Assembly (NCBI GenBank): GCA_964291375.2
Contig: OZ219809.1
Span: forward strand, 868,001-932,000
Direction: 5' to 3'
DNA length: 64,000 bases
DNA from: 3107 sp001483205
GTDB taxonomy: Bacteria > Pseudomonadota > Alphaproteobacteria > Rhodobacterales > Rhodobacteraceae
The translations under genes were made by a program, and so were the position numbers. A model generated the notes under the pieces. That model ran no database searches, was not told the DNA's origin, and saw nothing but the letters and a program-made list of their open reading frames with translations. Shown one piece after another: positions 16,876-25,093 of the stretch. Position 1 is the stretch's first letter, and every line of letters starts with the position of its first letter.

Positions 16876-17639
16876 GAAAAAGGATCATCCGGGTAGGAAA
16901 CCCCGCAGAGACAAAGCCCCTGCGGGGGGCAGACCGGCCCGCAGGCCGCGCGGTCCCGCGCCACCAGCGCCGCCGACACATCATCGGGGGACCACGCCCC
17001 CGACCCGACCCGCTCCAGCGTGCCGACAATGCTGCGGACCTGATTGTGCAGAAAGCCCCGCGCCCGCAGGTGAAAGCGGAACTCGGTCCCATGCGGGACG
17101 GCGCGCGCCCCGATCCGTATCTCATCCAGCGTCCTGACCGGCGACCGTGCCTGACACATGGTCGAGCGGAAGGTGGTGAAGTCATGCCGCCCGGTCAGGC
17201 GCGCGGCCCCGGCGCGCATCATATCGGCATCAAGCGGGTGGCGCACATGCCAGGCCAGCCCCCGGTCATGGGTCAGCGGCGCGCGGCGGCTGATCAACCG
17301 GAACAGATAGCGCCGCTCAAGGGCCGAAAACCGGGCGTGAAAATCGTCGGCGACGGGGGCCGCGGCAAGCACACAGACCGGGGCGGGCCGCAGATGGTGG
17401 TTGAGTGCCTCGCGTAGCCGGAACGGTTCCCACGCCCGGGTCAGATCGCAATGGGCCACCTGGTGCGTGGCGTGGACGCCTGCATCAGTGCGCCCCGCCG
17501 CCGCCACCGGGGGGGCGTTCGGGTCGAGCCTACCAAGGGCCTCTTCAATAGCCTGCTGAACCGATGGCTGCCCCTTCTGCCGCTGCCAGCCGGAAAACAG
17601 CGCACCGTCATATTCGATTTTCAGGGCGTATCTTGGCAT
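16860..17639 (-). CDS. truA: tRNA pseudouridine(38-40) synthase
   Basis: TruA of 259 residues, which modifies U38-U40 in the anticodon arm. The catalytic aspartate is in GRTDAGVHA, and the GFLHNQVRSIVG and N-terminal YALKIEYDG segments are conserved. The start at 17639 gives the canonical MPRYALKIEYDG; a longer frame adds 20 unrelated residues. The last five codons (SETSA) and the TGA are inside a MITE terminal repeat, so the original end has been replaced. Confidence 0.93.
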   Translation of the reverse strand: MPRYALKIEYDGALFSGWQRQKGQPSVQQAIEEALGRLDPNAPPVAAAGRTDAGVHATHQVAHCDLTRAWEPFRLREALNHHLRPAPVCVLAAAPVADDFHARFSALERRYLFRLISRRAPLTHDRGLAWHVRHPLDADMMRAGAARLTGRHDFTTFRSTMCQARSPVRTLDEIRIGARAVPHGTEFRFHLRARGFLHNQVRSIVGTLERVGSGAWSPDDVSAALVARDRAACGPVCPPQGLCLCGVSYPDDPFSETSA

Positions 17640-17770
17640 GAGGCCCGATAGCGCGGGCGGGCGGGCTTTGCAATGCGGGGCGCGCGCCACCCACCCCATT
17701 TAGGGGTGAGCGGCGCGGCCCGGTCTTGTGACCGGGCGGGACGGGCTGGTCGCCGATATGCTATTATAAA

Positions 17771-18036
17771 AGACCTCTGCATAAGGCTGTATCGCCCCCC
17801 AAATATCCCGCCAGGCGCTTGCTGCCCAAGCAGCGCCTTGGGGCTCCGCCCGTTCGGCCCTGAAACGGTCCACCGGACCGTTTCCAAGACGGGCCTCACC
17901 CCCCGGCAGGCGCTATAAACGCCTCAACCTGTTGGGGCGTTGGGGTTTTATGGAAAGACCATCGCCAATTTGGACTGTCGGGAAAAGCGCCCGCCCAGGC
18001 AGGCGGCTGCCCGGCTCGGTCAATATACAGAGGTCT
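17771..18036 (+). mobile_element. MITE copy with inserted module
   Basis: Complete element from AGACCTCTGCATAAGG to ATACAGAGGTCT, 266 bp instead of about 208. The extra bases lie in the first hairpin (about 17832-17897) and match the GC-rich module with AAACGGTCC...GGACCGTTT seen at 46158, 46785 and 49195, in reverse orientation. The remaining part of the 17640-18137 gap holds only the promoter-proximal bases of cobQ. Confidence 0.85.
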
Positions 18037-18137
18037 CTGGACTCAAAATCCGGGCGTCACGCCGCACCCCCCGAAATGCGCTCTTCCCCGTATCCGGCGA
18101 AACCGCTATGGACACCCCCCTGAACAGAAGGACACAC

Positions 18138-19592
18138 ATGACCAGGGCAATCATGATTCAGGGGGCCGGGTCGAACGTGGGAAAATCCACGATCGTCGCC
18201 GGGCTTGCGCGGGCCTTTGCCCGGCGCGGCCTGACCGTGCGCCCGTTCAAACCGCAAAACATGTCGAATAATGCCGCCGTGACCGCGAATGGCGGCGAGA
18301 TCGGCCGTGCGCAGGCGTTGCAGGCCCGTGCCGCCCGCATCCCCCCCCATACCGACATGAACCCGGTCCTGCTGAAACCCGAATCCGAGCGCGGCGCGCA
18401 GGTCATCGTTCAGGGCCAGCGGTTCGGAACGCTGGATGCGTGCGCCTTTGGCAGGATGAAGGGGCGGCTGATGCCCCGGATTCTGGACAGCTTTCACCGG
18501 CTGTCCGCCGGGGCCGATCTGGTGCTGGTCGAGGGCGCGGGCAGCCCGGCAGAAACCAACCTGCGCGCGGGCGACATCGCCAATATGGGCTTTGCCGAGG
18601 CCGCCGGGGTGCCGGTGGTTCTGGTGGGTGACATCGACCGGGGCGGGGTGATTGCGCAGATGGTGGGCAGCAAGGTGGTTCTGGCTCCGAAAGACGCTGA
18701 CCGCATCGTTGCCTTTCTGATCAACAGGTTCCGGGGCGATCCGGCGCTTTTTGACGCGGGCCTGCGGGAGATCGGGCGGCGAACCGGCTGGCCGCCTCTG
18801 GGCGTTGTGCCGTGGTTCACGGACGCCGCCAAACTGCCCGCCGAGGATGTGCTTGACATTGCTTCCGGCCACTCCGGGCGCTTTCATGTGGCGGTGCCGA
18901 AACTGCCCCGGATTGCCAATTTCGATGATCTGGACCCGTTGTCGCAGGAACCTGATGTCCGGGTTTCGGTGATTGCGCCGGGCACGGCTCTGCCGGGGGA
19001 CGCAAACCTTGTGCTGATCCCCGGCAGCAAGGCGACAATCGCCGATCTGGCGGCGTTCCGGGCCGAGGGGTGGGAAACCGACCTGCGCGCGCATCTGCGC
19101 CGGGGCGGGCATGTGCTGGGCATTTGCGGCGGGTATCAGATGCTGGGGCGCGAGATCATCGACGAAGACGGCATAGAGGGCCGCCCCGGACGGTATGAGG
19201 GCTTGGGCCTGTTGGATATATCAACGGTGATGACGCCGGAAAAGCGTCTGGCGCTGACCGGGGCGCACTATGTGCCGACGGGGGATGCCGTTGAGGGGTA
19301 TGAGATTCATCTGGGCGTGACCACCGGCCCCGATTGCGCCCGCGCCTGGTTGCAGACGGCGAACGGGCCGGAAGGGGCCGAAAGCACCGATGGCCGGGTG
19401 CGCGGGTGTTACCTGCACGGGCTGTTCGGCTCTGACGGGTTTCGGGCGGCGTTTCTGCGAGAGCTGGGCGGGGCGGCGTCCGGGATGCGCTACGGGCCGG
19501 GGGTGGATCAGACGCTGGATGCGCTGGCTGACCATCTGGAGCAGCACATCGACACGGACCGGTTGCTGGCGCTGAGCAGAGAGGTGGGATGA
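18138..19592 (+). CDS. cobQ: Adenosylcobyric acid synthase (glutamine-hydrolysing)
   Basis: CobQ/CbiP of 484 residues, which amidates four carboxyl groups of adenosylcobyrinic a,c-diamide. The N-terminal dethiobiotin-synthetase-like domain has GAGSNVGKST and the QNMSNNA motif; the C-terminal glutamine amidotransferase domain has HVLGICGGYQMLG with the catalytic cysteine. The start at 18138 follows AGAAGGA; another ATG 33 bases upstream is possible. It stands alone, without other cobalamin genes, and no cobalamin riboswitch is visible because a MITE fills the upstream region. Confidence 0.94.
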   Translation: MTRAIMIQGAGSNVGKSTIVAGLARAFARRGLTVRPFKPQNMSNNAAVTANGGEIGRAQALQARAARIPPHTDMNPVLLKPESERGAQVIVQGQRFGTLDACAFGRMKGRLMPRILDSFHRLSAGADLVLVEGAGSPAETNLRAGDIANMGFAEAAGVPVVLVGDIDRGGVIAQMVGSKVVLAPKDADRIVAFLINRFRGDPALFDAGLREIGRRTGWPPLGVVPWFTDAAKLPAEDVLDIASGHSGRFHVAVPKLPRIANFDDLDPLSQEPDVRVSVIAPGTALPGDANLVLIPGSKATIADLAAFRAEGWETDLRAHLRRGGHVLGICGGYQMLGREIIDEDGIEGRPGRYEGLGLLDISTVMTPEKRLALTGAHYVPTGDAVEGYEIHLGVTTGPDCARAWLQTANGPEGAESTDGRVRGCYLHGLFGSDGFRAAFLRELGGAASGMRYGPGVDQTLDALADHLEQHIDTDRLLALSREVG

Positions 19593-19612
19593 GGTGCTGG
19601 TTTCAGGGGTCT

Positions 19613-20137
19613 TTATTCGGCCTTCCACGCCTCAAGCATGTTGCGGATTTCGTTCCGCACGGATTTGCGGACATCGCGAAGGATTCGCTCCCCCAGCTCG
19701 CCCTGCAATTCCCGGCACATGATTTCATGCACCATCTGGTGCAGCCTGTCTTGATCAGCAGGATCGGTCGGGGCCGGGGCCTCATCCGCGCTCCGGGGGG
19801 TGCCCGGCTCCTCGTCGTCACCATCGGGCGGGGGGGTGTCCTCCGCCGCCCCGACCGGTGATATGGGCCGGGCGATGTGGGCTTCCGGCTCCGGTTCTTG
19901 TGCCTGCGCCTCTGGTTCTTCCGCCCTCTCCCCCGGCCCGGAGTCGCCGAACACCGTTCGGGAATCGTCCGCGGCCCCGGTTTCCTCGTGAACCCGGTGG
20001 GCCTCTGTCAGAACGAATCGACCGGCGCGGCCCGGCTCCGTCTGGTCCGCGGCCTCGGGAGTGGCGGAAACAAGCCGACGCACGGAATCCAGAACATGTT
20101 CTATTTCTGCGTCAGAGTCAGAGGATTTTTGCGGCAT
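19613..20137 (-). CDS. PopZ-like acidic protein
   Basis: Protein of 174 residues in three parts: an N-terminal helix (EIEHVLDSVRRLVS), a long linker rich in Pro, Glu, Asp and Ala (about 40-125), and a C-terminal helical block (HEIMCRELQGELGERILRDV). This layout and the first helix resemble the polar organiser PopZ (DUF2497; EEILASIRRIIS-type N-terminus), but the match is weak and made from memory. It could be an unrelated Rhodobacterales protein. Start choice between two adjacent ATGs is uncertain. Confidence 0.5.
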   Translation of the reverse strand: MPQKSSDSDAEIEHVLDSVRRLVSATPEAADQTEPGRAGRFVLTEAHRVHEETGAADDSRTVFGDSGPGERAEEPEAQAQEPEPEAHIARPISPVGAAEDTPPPDGDDEEPGTPRSADEAPAPTDPADQDRLHQMVHEIMCRELQGELGERILRDVRKSVRNEIRNMLEAWKAE

Positions 20138-20234
20138 CATTCTTTCCAAGTTCGCCCGGACAACGGGAATCTATCGCGACCCGGGGGACAGCACAACCGT
20201 CAGGACGAAATTCCGCCCGTCCGCGTGGCCGGGT

Positions 20235-21629
20235 TCACTCCCGCCCCAGCCGCTCCAGAAGCGCATCAAGCCTCTGCCCCTGTTCGCTCTCCCCGCGCCA
20301 CGGCGCATCCTTAACCGCGTCATAATACTCCGCCGGATCATAGGCGACGACGCCGAGGTCCAGATGGCGCACCGTCAGATACCCCATCGCCGCCAACAGG
20401 TTATATGCGGCAATCTGGGCATCCGTCTCTGCCGAAACCCGGTTCGCCCGCGCATCCAGCAATTCCTGCTCTGCATCCAGCACGTCCAGAGTGGTGCGCG
20501 CGCCCAGAGACGCCTCTTCCCGTGTGCCGCTATAGGCGATGTCGGCGGCGGTGATCTGGCGGTCCGTGGCCTCGATGCTGGATTTGGCAACCGTCAGGCT
20601 GGCCCAGGCATTTCCGGCATTCAGTATCACCTGTTGCGTGGCGACCAACAGCCCGGCGCGGGCCGCATCACGCTGCGCCGCCCCGCGCCGCTCCAGCGAT
20701 TTCAACTGCCCGCCCTGATAGAGGGTGCCGCCGATCTGTACCCCCACGGAACCATTCCGGTTGCCGTTTGCATCAAGCGAAGCACGCCCGGTCAGCGACA
20801 GCGAAGGCAGCTTAGCGGTCCCTATCCGCTGCTGGTTCAGGTCGGTCACGGTGACCTCTCGCTGCGCGCGCCGCACATCCGGGTGGTTGCGCCGGGCATT
20901 TGCCTGCGCTTCCTCCAGCGACCCGGCGGTTTGCGGACGGGCAGGGGCGGCGGCAAGCGCGCCCGGATACTGCCCGATTGCGGCACGGTATTCCTCGCGC
21001 GCCTGTGCGAGCGCGCCTTTTGTCGCCGCCAGCCCGGCCCGCGCAGAAGCCAGACGCGATTCGGCCAGCGCAACATCGGTGCGCGTGACTTCGCCGACCT
21101 CAAACCGGTCCTGCGCCGCTTGCAGCTCCTGCGAAATCAGCCGCACATTGTTTTCACGCAGGCGGACAAATTCGGTTTCCCGCCGCACCGACATATAGGC
21201 CCCGACCGCGCGCAGAAGAACCTGCTGTTCGACACCGATCAGCCCTTCGCGCGCCGCCATGACGGTTTCCCGTGCCGCGTCGATTGCCAGTTGGTTGCGG
21301 CCAAAGTCGAACAGGGTGAGTTCTGCGGTCAGCCCCACGGTGGTGGTCAGCCGGTCAGCGCCGGATTGCGGTGTGTTGAGCGCATAGTCCGAATTGGCGA
21401 AATAGCGGATGACGGGCCGGACGGCAGAGACAGCCGAGGCCACATCTTCGTCGGCGGCCCGCAACAGGGCGCGATTCTGCTCCAGCAGCCCGCTGTTCTG
21501 ATACGCCATGATCAGCGCATCCGTCAGGGTTTCGGCCCCGGCAGTCCCGGCAGTTACGCCCCCACCCGCGCCGACAGCGCAGGCAAATGCGCCCGCCCTG
21601 ATGCCTTTCCAAAAACGACCGATGCGCAT
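20235..21629 (-). CDS. tolC: TolC family outer membrane efflux protein
   Basis: Outer-membrane channel of 464 residues for type I secretion or multidrug efflux. Signal peptide at the N-terminus (cleavage near AGA-ET), then two homologous OEP repeats rich in helical heptads; each has the typical DVALAESRL or LDVLDAEQELLDARAN segment. The start at 21629 is preceded by GGAGGG. No inner-membrane partner is adjacent, which is usual for a shared TolC. Confidence 0.9.
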   Translation of the reverse strand: MRIGRFWKGIRAGAFACAVGAGGGVTAGTAGAETLTDALIMAYQNSGLLEQNRALLRAADEDVASAVSAVRPVIRYFANSDYALNTPQSGADRLTTTVGLTAELTLFDFGRNQLAIDAARETVMAAREGLIGVEQQVLLRAVGAYMSVRRETEFVRLRENNVRLISQELQAAQDRFEVGEVTRTDVALAESRLASARAGLAATKGALAQAREEYRAAIGQYPGALAAAPARPQTAGSLEEAQANARRNHPDVRRAQREVTVTDLNQQRIGTAKLPSLSLTGRASLDANGNRNGSVGVQIGGTLYQGGQLKSLERRGAAQRDAARAGLLVATQQVILNAGNAWASLTVAKSSIEATDRQITAADIAYSGTREEASLGARTTLDVLDAEQELLDARANRVSAETDAQIAAYNLLAAMGYLTVRHLDLGVVAYDPAEYYDAVKDAPWRGESEQGQRLDALLERLGRE

Positions 21630-21678
21630 CTGACCCTCCGCATGGCTTTGATCAATGACCCGGAACATATCTGTCATA

Positions 21679-21793
21679 AGCCCCCTGCATATTGACCGAG
21701 CCGGGCAGCGCCTGCCTGCCCCCCGGCAGGCGCTGCCCGGTGCAAGCACCGGGCGGACGGTTTGGCCACTGACGCGCTATTATACAGAGGTCT
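21679..21793 (-). mobile_element. MITE, internally deleted copy
   Basis: Reverse-oriented short copy. The left boundary reads CCCCCTGCATATTGACCGAG, then the GCGCCTGCCTGCCCCCCGGC hairpin, then the outer sequence ending TTATACAGAGGTCT. The central GACCATCGCCAATG block is missing. It ends three bases after the stop codon of the neighbouring methyltransferase gene. Confidence 0.75.
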
Positions 21794-21795
21794 TT

Positions 21796-22449
21796 TCATA
21801 GCGAAAACCCGATCTCTTTTGCAAACCCCGGCAGAACAGGGGCCGAGGCATTGAAGGCATGACGCCATGTCACATGACCACTGTTCAGATAGCCGACAGA
21901 GACCGCCCCCACAGCGCCCTCCATAAACAGCGCGGCAATGCGCCCGCCGTCCTTCAGTTGAGCGGTCAGGGCCTCGGGCACCTGCTCTACCCCGCCCTCA
22001 ATCACCATCACATCATACGGCCCGTGTCTGGTCGCGCCCCCGGCCAGCGCGCCCTCGACCACGGCGGCACTGTCCGCGCCATAGGTCGAAAGGGTGGATT
22101 GCGCCTCTGCCGCCATCTCTGCGTCTTCCTCCACCGCCACAACCACATCGGCCAGACGCTCGATCACCGCCGACGAATAGCCAAAGGCGCAGCCAATATC
22201 GAGCACGGTTTCGTCCGGCCCGATCCCCAGCGCCTGCAACATCTTTGCAAAGGTGCGCGGCTCGAGCACGACCCGGCCGCCCCCAAGGTCGATATTGCCG
22301 TCGATATAGGCCATTTCCCGGCGGTCATCGGGCAGATATGCCTCTCGCTCGACCGAGAGCATCGCCTCCAGAACCGGAAATCTGGTGACATCGGCCGGTC
22401 TGATCTGGGTATCGACCATGATCCTGCGGCGGGTGGCATAGTCTTTCAT
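21796..22449 (-). CDS. Protein-L-isoaspartate O-methyltransferase-like protein
   Basis: Class I SAM methyltransferase of 217 residues of the PCMT family. The SAM site is VLDIGCAFGYSSAVIERL. The N-terminus (RRRIMVDTQIRPADV) is typical of the shorter alphaproteobacterial PCMT-like proteins. The post-I region VAVEEDAEMAAEAQ is present. Such proteins often sit upstream of tolC, as here. True isoaspartyl repair activity is not certain, since the GxGSGY form of motif I is changed. Confidence 0.82.
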   Translation of the reverse strand: MKDYATRRRIMVDTQIRPADVTRFPVLEAMLSVEREAYLPDDRREMAYIDGNIDLGGGRVVLEPRTFAKMLQALGIGPDETVLDIGCAFGYSSAVIERLADVVVAVEEDAEMAAEAQSTLSTYGADSAAVVEGALAGGATRHGPYDVMVIEGGVEQVPEALTAQLKDGGRIAALFMEGAVGAVSVGYLNSGHVTWRHAFNASAPVLPGFAKEIGFSL

Positions 22450-22526
22450 CGCGAACCTCGCGCGGCTGGTGTGGGTCGGGACATTCTTGCCACAGATACC
22501 GCACAGCGGCAACGGGGCAGGGGGGC

Positions 22527-23549
22527 TTATCCCTTTTTCAGTATCTCGCGCCCGTAAAGCTCGGCAATCTGAACCGCGTTCAGCGCCGCCCCCTTGCGCA
22601 GATTATCGGACACGCACCACAGGTTCAGGCCGTTTTCGACCGTCGTATCCTGACGAATGCGGCTGACAAAGGTGGCGAAATCGCCGACGCATTCAACCGG
22701 GGTGACATACCCGCCCGCCTCGCGCTTGTCGATCACCATGATGCCGGGGGCTTCGCGCAGAATGTCACGCGCCTCGTCTTCATCAAGAAACTCCTCGAAC
22801 TCGATATTGACGGCCTCGGAATGGCCGACAAAGACCGGCACGCGCACACAAGTGGCGGTGACCTCAATCGCGGGATCAACGATTTTCCGGGTCTCGGCGG
22901 CCATTTTCCATTCTTCCCGTGTCTGGCCGTCTTCCAGAAAAGCGTCGATATGGGGGATCACGTTAAAGGCGATCTGCTTCGGATAGACCGACGGGGCCAC
23001 GTCCTGCCCCGGCACATAGACGCCCTTGGTCTGATCCCACAGCTCGTCAATCGCCTGCTTGCCCGATCCCGAAACCGACTGATAGGTAGAGACAACGACC
23101 CGCCTGATCCGGGCGCGGTCATGCAGCGGTTTCAGCGCCACCACCATCTGCGCGGTCGAGCAGTTGGGGTTGGCGATAATCATCTTGTTGCGATAGCCGG
23201 TGATGGCCTCGGGGTTCACTTCCGGCACGATCAGCGGGATGCGCGAATCATAGCGGTAAAGCGATGAGTTGTCGATCACCAGACACCCGGCGGCGGCGGC
23301 GCGGGGGGCGTATTGCTTTGTCGCGTCCGAGCCGATGGCGAACAGAGCGATGTCCCAGCCGGTGAAATCGAACGTGTCAAGGTCGCGCGTGGTCAGGGTT
23401 TTGTCGCCAAAGCCGACCTCGGTGCCCAGCGACCGGCGCGAGGCCAGCGCGGCGATTTCGTCGGCGGGGAACAGGCGTTCCGCCAGAATGTTCAGCATTT
23501 CGCGGCCCACATTTCCCGTGGCACCGGCGACGACGACCTTGTATCCCAT
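22527..23549 (-). CDS. asd: Aspartate-semialdehyde dehydrogenase
   Basis: NADPH-dependent enzyme of 340 residues that reduces aspartyl phosphate, the branch point to lysine, threonine and methionine. The NADP loop GATGNVGREML is at residues 9-19, the catalytic cysteine is in NPNCSTAQM, and the substrate motif CVRVPVFVGHSEAV is present. Start preceded by AGGAAAGG. It supplies homoserine precursors for metZ. Confidence 0.95.
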   Translation of the reverse strand: MGYKVVVAGATGNVGREMLNILAERLFPADEIAALASRRSLGTEVGFGDKTLTTRDLDTFDFTGWDIALFAIGSDATKQYAPRAAAAGCLVIDNSSLYRYDSRIPLIVPEVNPEAITGYRNKMIIANPNCSTAQMVVALKPLHDRARIRRVVVSTYQSVSGSGKQAIDELWDQTKGVYVPGQDVAPSVYPKQIAFNVIPHIDAFLEDGQTREEWKMAAETRKIVDPAIEVTATCVRVPVFVGHSEAVNIEFEEFLDEDEARDILREAPGIMVIDKREAGGYVTPVECVGDFATFVSRIRQDTTVENGLNLWCVSDNLRKGAALNAVQIAELYGREILKKG

Positions 23550-23677
23550 TTCGGGCCTTTCCTGTGTTTTGCGTATCTGTCCGGGGGCGGACAGGCGGGG
23601 TTTAGCGCAAACCCGTGGCGGGTGAAAGGCGGAAGGGCGGGGGGTATGCGGCGATGGTATCGGGGCTTGGCGGCGGG

Positions 23678-24174
23678 TTAGGCCGCCTGCTCAATCAGTC
23701 GCAAAACCTCATCCGGCAACTCAACTTCATAGACTTTCCGAATTTGCTCCGGTTCGGTGCCGAGTTCATAGGCTCCGGCGCGCACTGCCTTGTCTAACTC
23801 TTCATCGGCTTCAAGCCGGGCCTTCACATGCGCAACGCAGGTATCAAAGATCTCAAATTCTTCCTTTCCCCGCGCCTCATCCACAAGACTTAGGGCTTCG
23901 CGGGCCGCCCACGCCCTGACGGACAGCCTGCTTGATATTTTCCGCCAAATTCGCTCAGGCTGACCGGGCTGTTTGCCTGCACAGATGTCGGTGCCGGCAG
24001 GCGGTTGAATATCTTTTTGATGTCTTCCCGAATTTCCGCCACAAGTTTTTCCAGACTTCCCAGTCGATTATCCTTGCTGGCGCTCCACCGGGCGATCTTG
24101 AAGAGGGTCAAAAGCAATGTCACGGTCAGGCCGAAGACGACCCACCACGGTGTGTTTGCCGCCCAGTCAGGCAT
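23678..24174 (-). pseudogene. Membrane protein gene split by a one-base frameshift
   Basis: Two adjacent open frames belong to one gene. The 5' part (from 24174) has a transmembrane segment (WWVVFGLTVTLLLTLF), a coiled coil and PVSLSEFG. At about 23945 the frame is lost; read one base on, the sequence continues KISSRLSVRAWAAREALSL and joins the second frame (DEARGKEEFEIFD). Total length, 497 bp, is one short of a multiple of three, which fits a single-base deletion. Intact relatives of this layout are small anchored proteins of unknown function. A sequencing error is the main alternative. Confidence 0.75.
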
Positions 24175-24385
24175 CGTTTGACCCTTTTCTTTGGGAATTA
24201 CATACTTGACTATGCATCCAGTTCACCAAGAAGGTCCACCAAAGGACCTTCGACCTTTTTCATCGCCATCATCCCGCTCCTGCTCGCTCTTGCCGCCGGG
24301 CGGCCCGCACTGCCCGCGCCCTAGCGCCGTTGGTAAAGTGCCATCGTGATGACGGCAACCAGAAGCGTTGCGATCAGTCGTGCGG

Positions 24386-24787
24386 TCACCACGTCAGCTT
24401 CACCGCTTCCGCAACCTTTGCGCCAAGGGCAAGGCGATCTTCACCGGGCGTGAACACTCCGACAAGATAGTTGTAGATGCCCTTGCCGATCTGTTTCTCC
24501 GGACCTGGGCCAGGCCCGAGACCCTTGGTCAGCCGAACGAACCGGTCTCCCAAGTCGCGGGCGTACTCCTCCGTGGTCGCCGAATTGACCACAAGCACAA
24601 GTTTCAGGTCGCACCCGTCCTGAAAGATCCCGGCATCGCGAACGAGAAGTTCGCGCATGAACTCCCCGACGACCATGCCCTTGACGTCTTCCGGGTATGG
24701 CGGACACTCGTTTGCCAGACTGGTTGCAGGCGCAATGGCCGAGAACGCCAGCAGCAAAGCTGCAAGCGCATGTTTGGTTCTATTCAT
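24386..24787 (-). CDS. Small exported protein of unknown function
   Basis: Protein of 133 residues with a clear signal peptide (cleavage near SLA-NE) and two cysteines (CPPYP and DGCDLK) that may form a disulfide in the periplasm. No family recognised. Start preceded by GGGAG. It follows the same strand as the frameshifted membrane gene but is 200 bp away, so an operon is doubtful. Confidence 0.65.
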   Translation of the reverse strand: MNRTKHALAALLLAFSAIAPATSLANECPPYPEDVKGMVVGEFMRELLVRDAGIFQDGCDLKLVLVVNSATTEEYARDLGDRFVRLTKGLGPGPGPEKQIGKGIYNYLVGVFTPGEDRLALGAKVAEAVKLTW

Positions 24788-24835
24788 GATGTCGCTCCCA
24801 AGTGAGTTGCGGCGCGGCAGGTGCCGGGCCGTTGC

Positions 24836-24881
24836 AAAGGGGATTATAGGGATAGCTAGCCAACCCTATAATCCCCTTTTC
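24836..24881 (+). terminator. Strong hairpin with T-rich tail, orphan terminator
   Basis: AAGGGGATTATAGGG pairs with CCCTATAATCCCCTT, 15 perfect pairs around a 12-base loop, followed on the plus strand by TTCTTT. No plus-strand gene precedes it within 4 kb; the neighbours point away on both sides. It may insulate the divergent genes or end an unannotated RNA. The rest of the 24788-25093 gap shows nothing else. Confidence 0.6.
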
Positions 24882-25093
24882 TTTCGCCTCTGTTGGCCAT
24901 TGTCCCCCCCTCTCCGGGCTGAATATCAGAATGAACGGGTTTGCGGATGTTTACAAGCCGCTACAAGATGAGGTGTGACACGACGACCATACCAAAACTT
25001 GCGCCAATCGCATCGGACGCGCGCACTGGCGTCGCATATAATCCCCCGCACAAAAACATTGCCCGCGCCGCGATTCCGGGTCAGGGTTGCCCG

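Noticed and set aside
17940..18137. An upstream-extended cobQ start
   Set aside because: The extension is encoded by the MITE; conserved CobQ sequence begins at 18138.
20061..21695. Plus-strand frame of 544 codons opposite tolC
   Set aside because: Antisense shadow in GC-rich DNA; the minus-strand TolC protein has complete family motifs.
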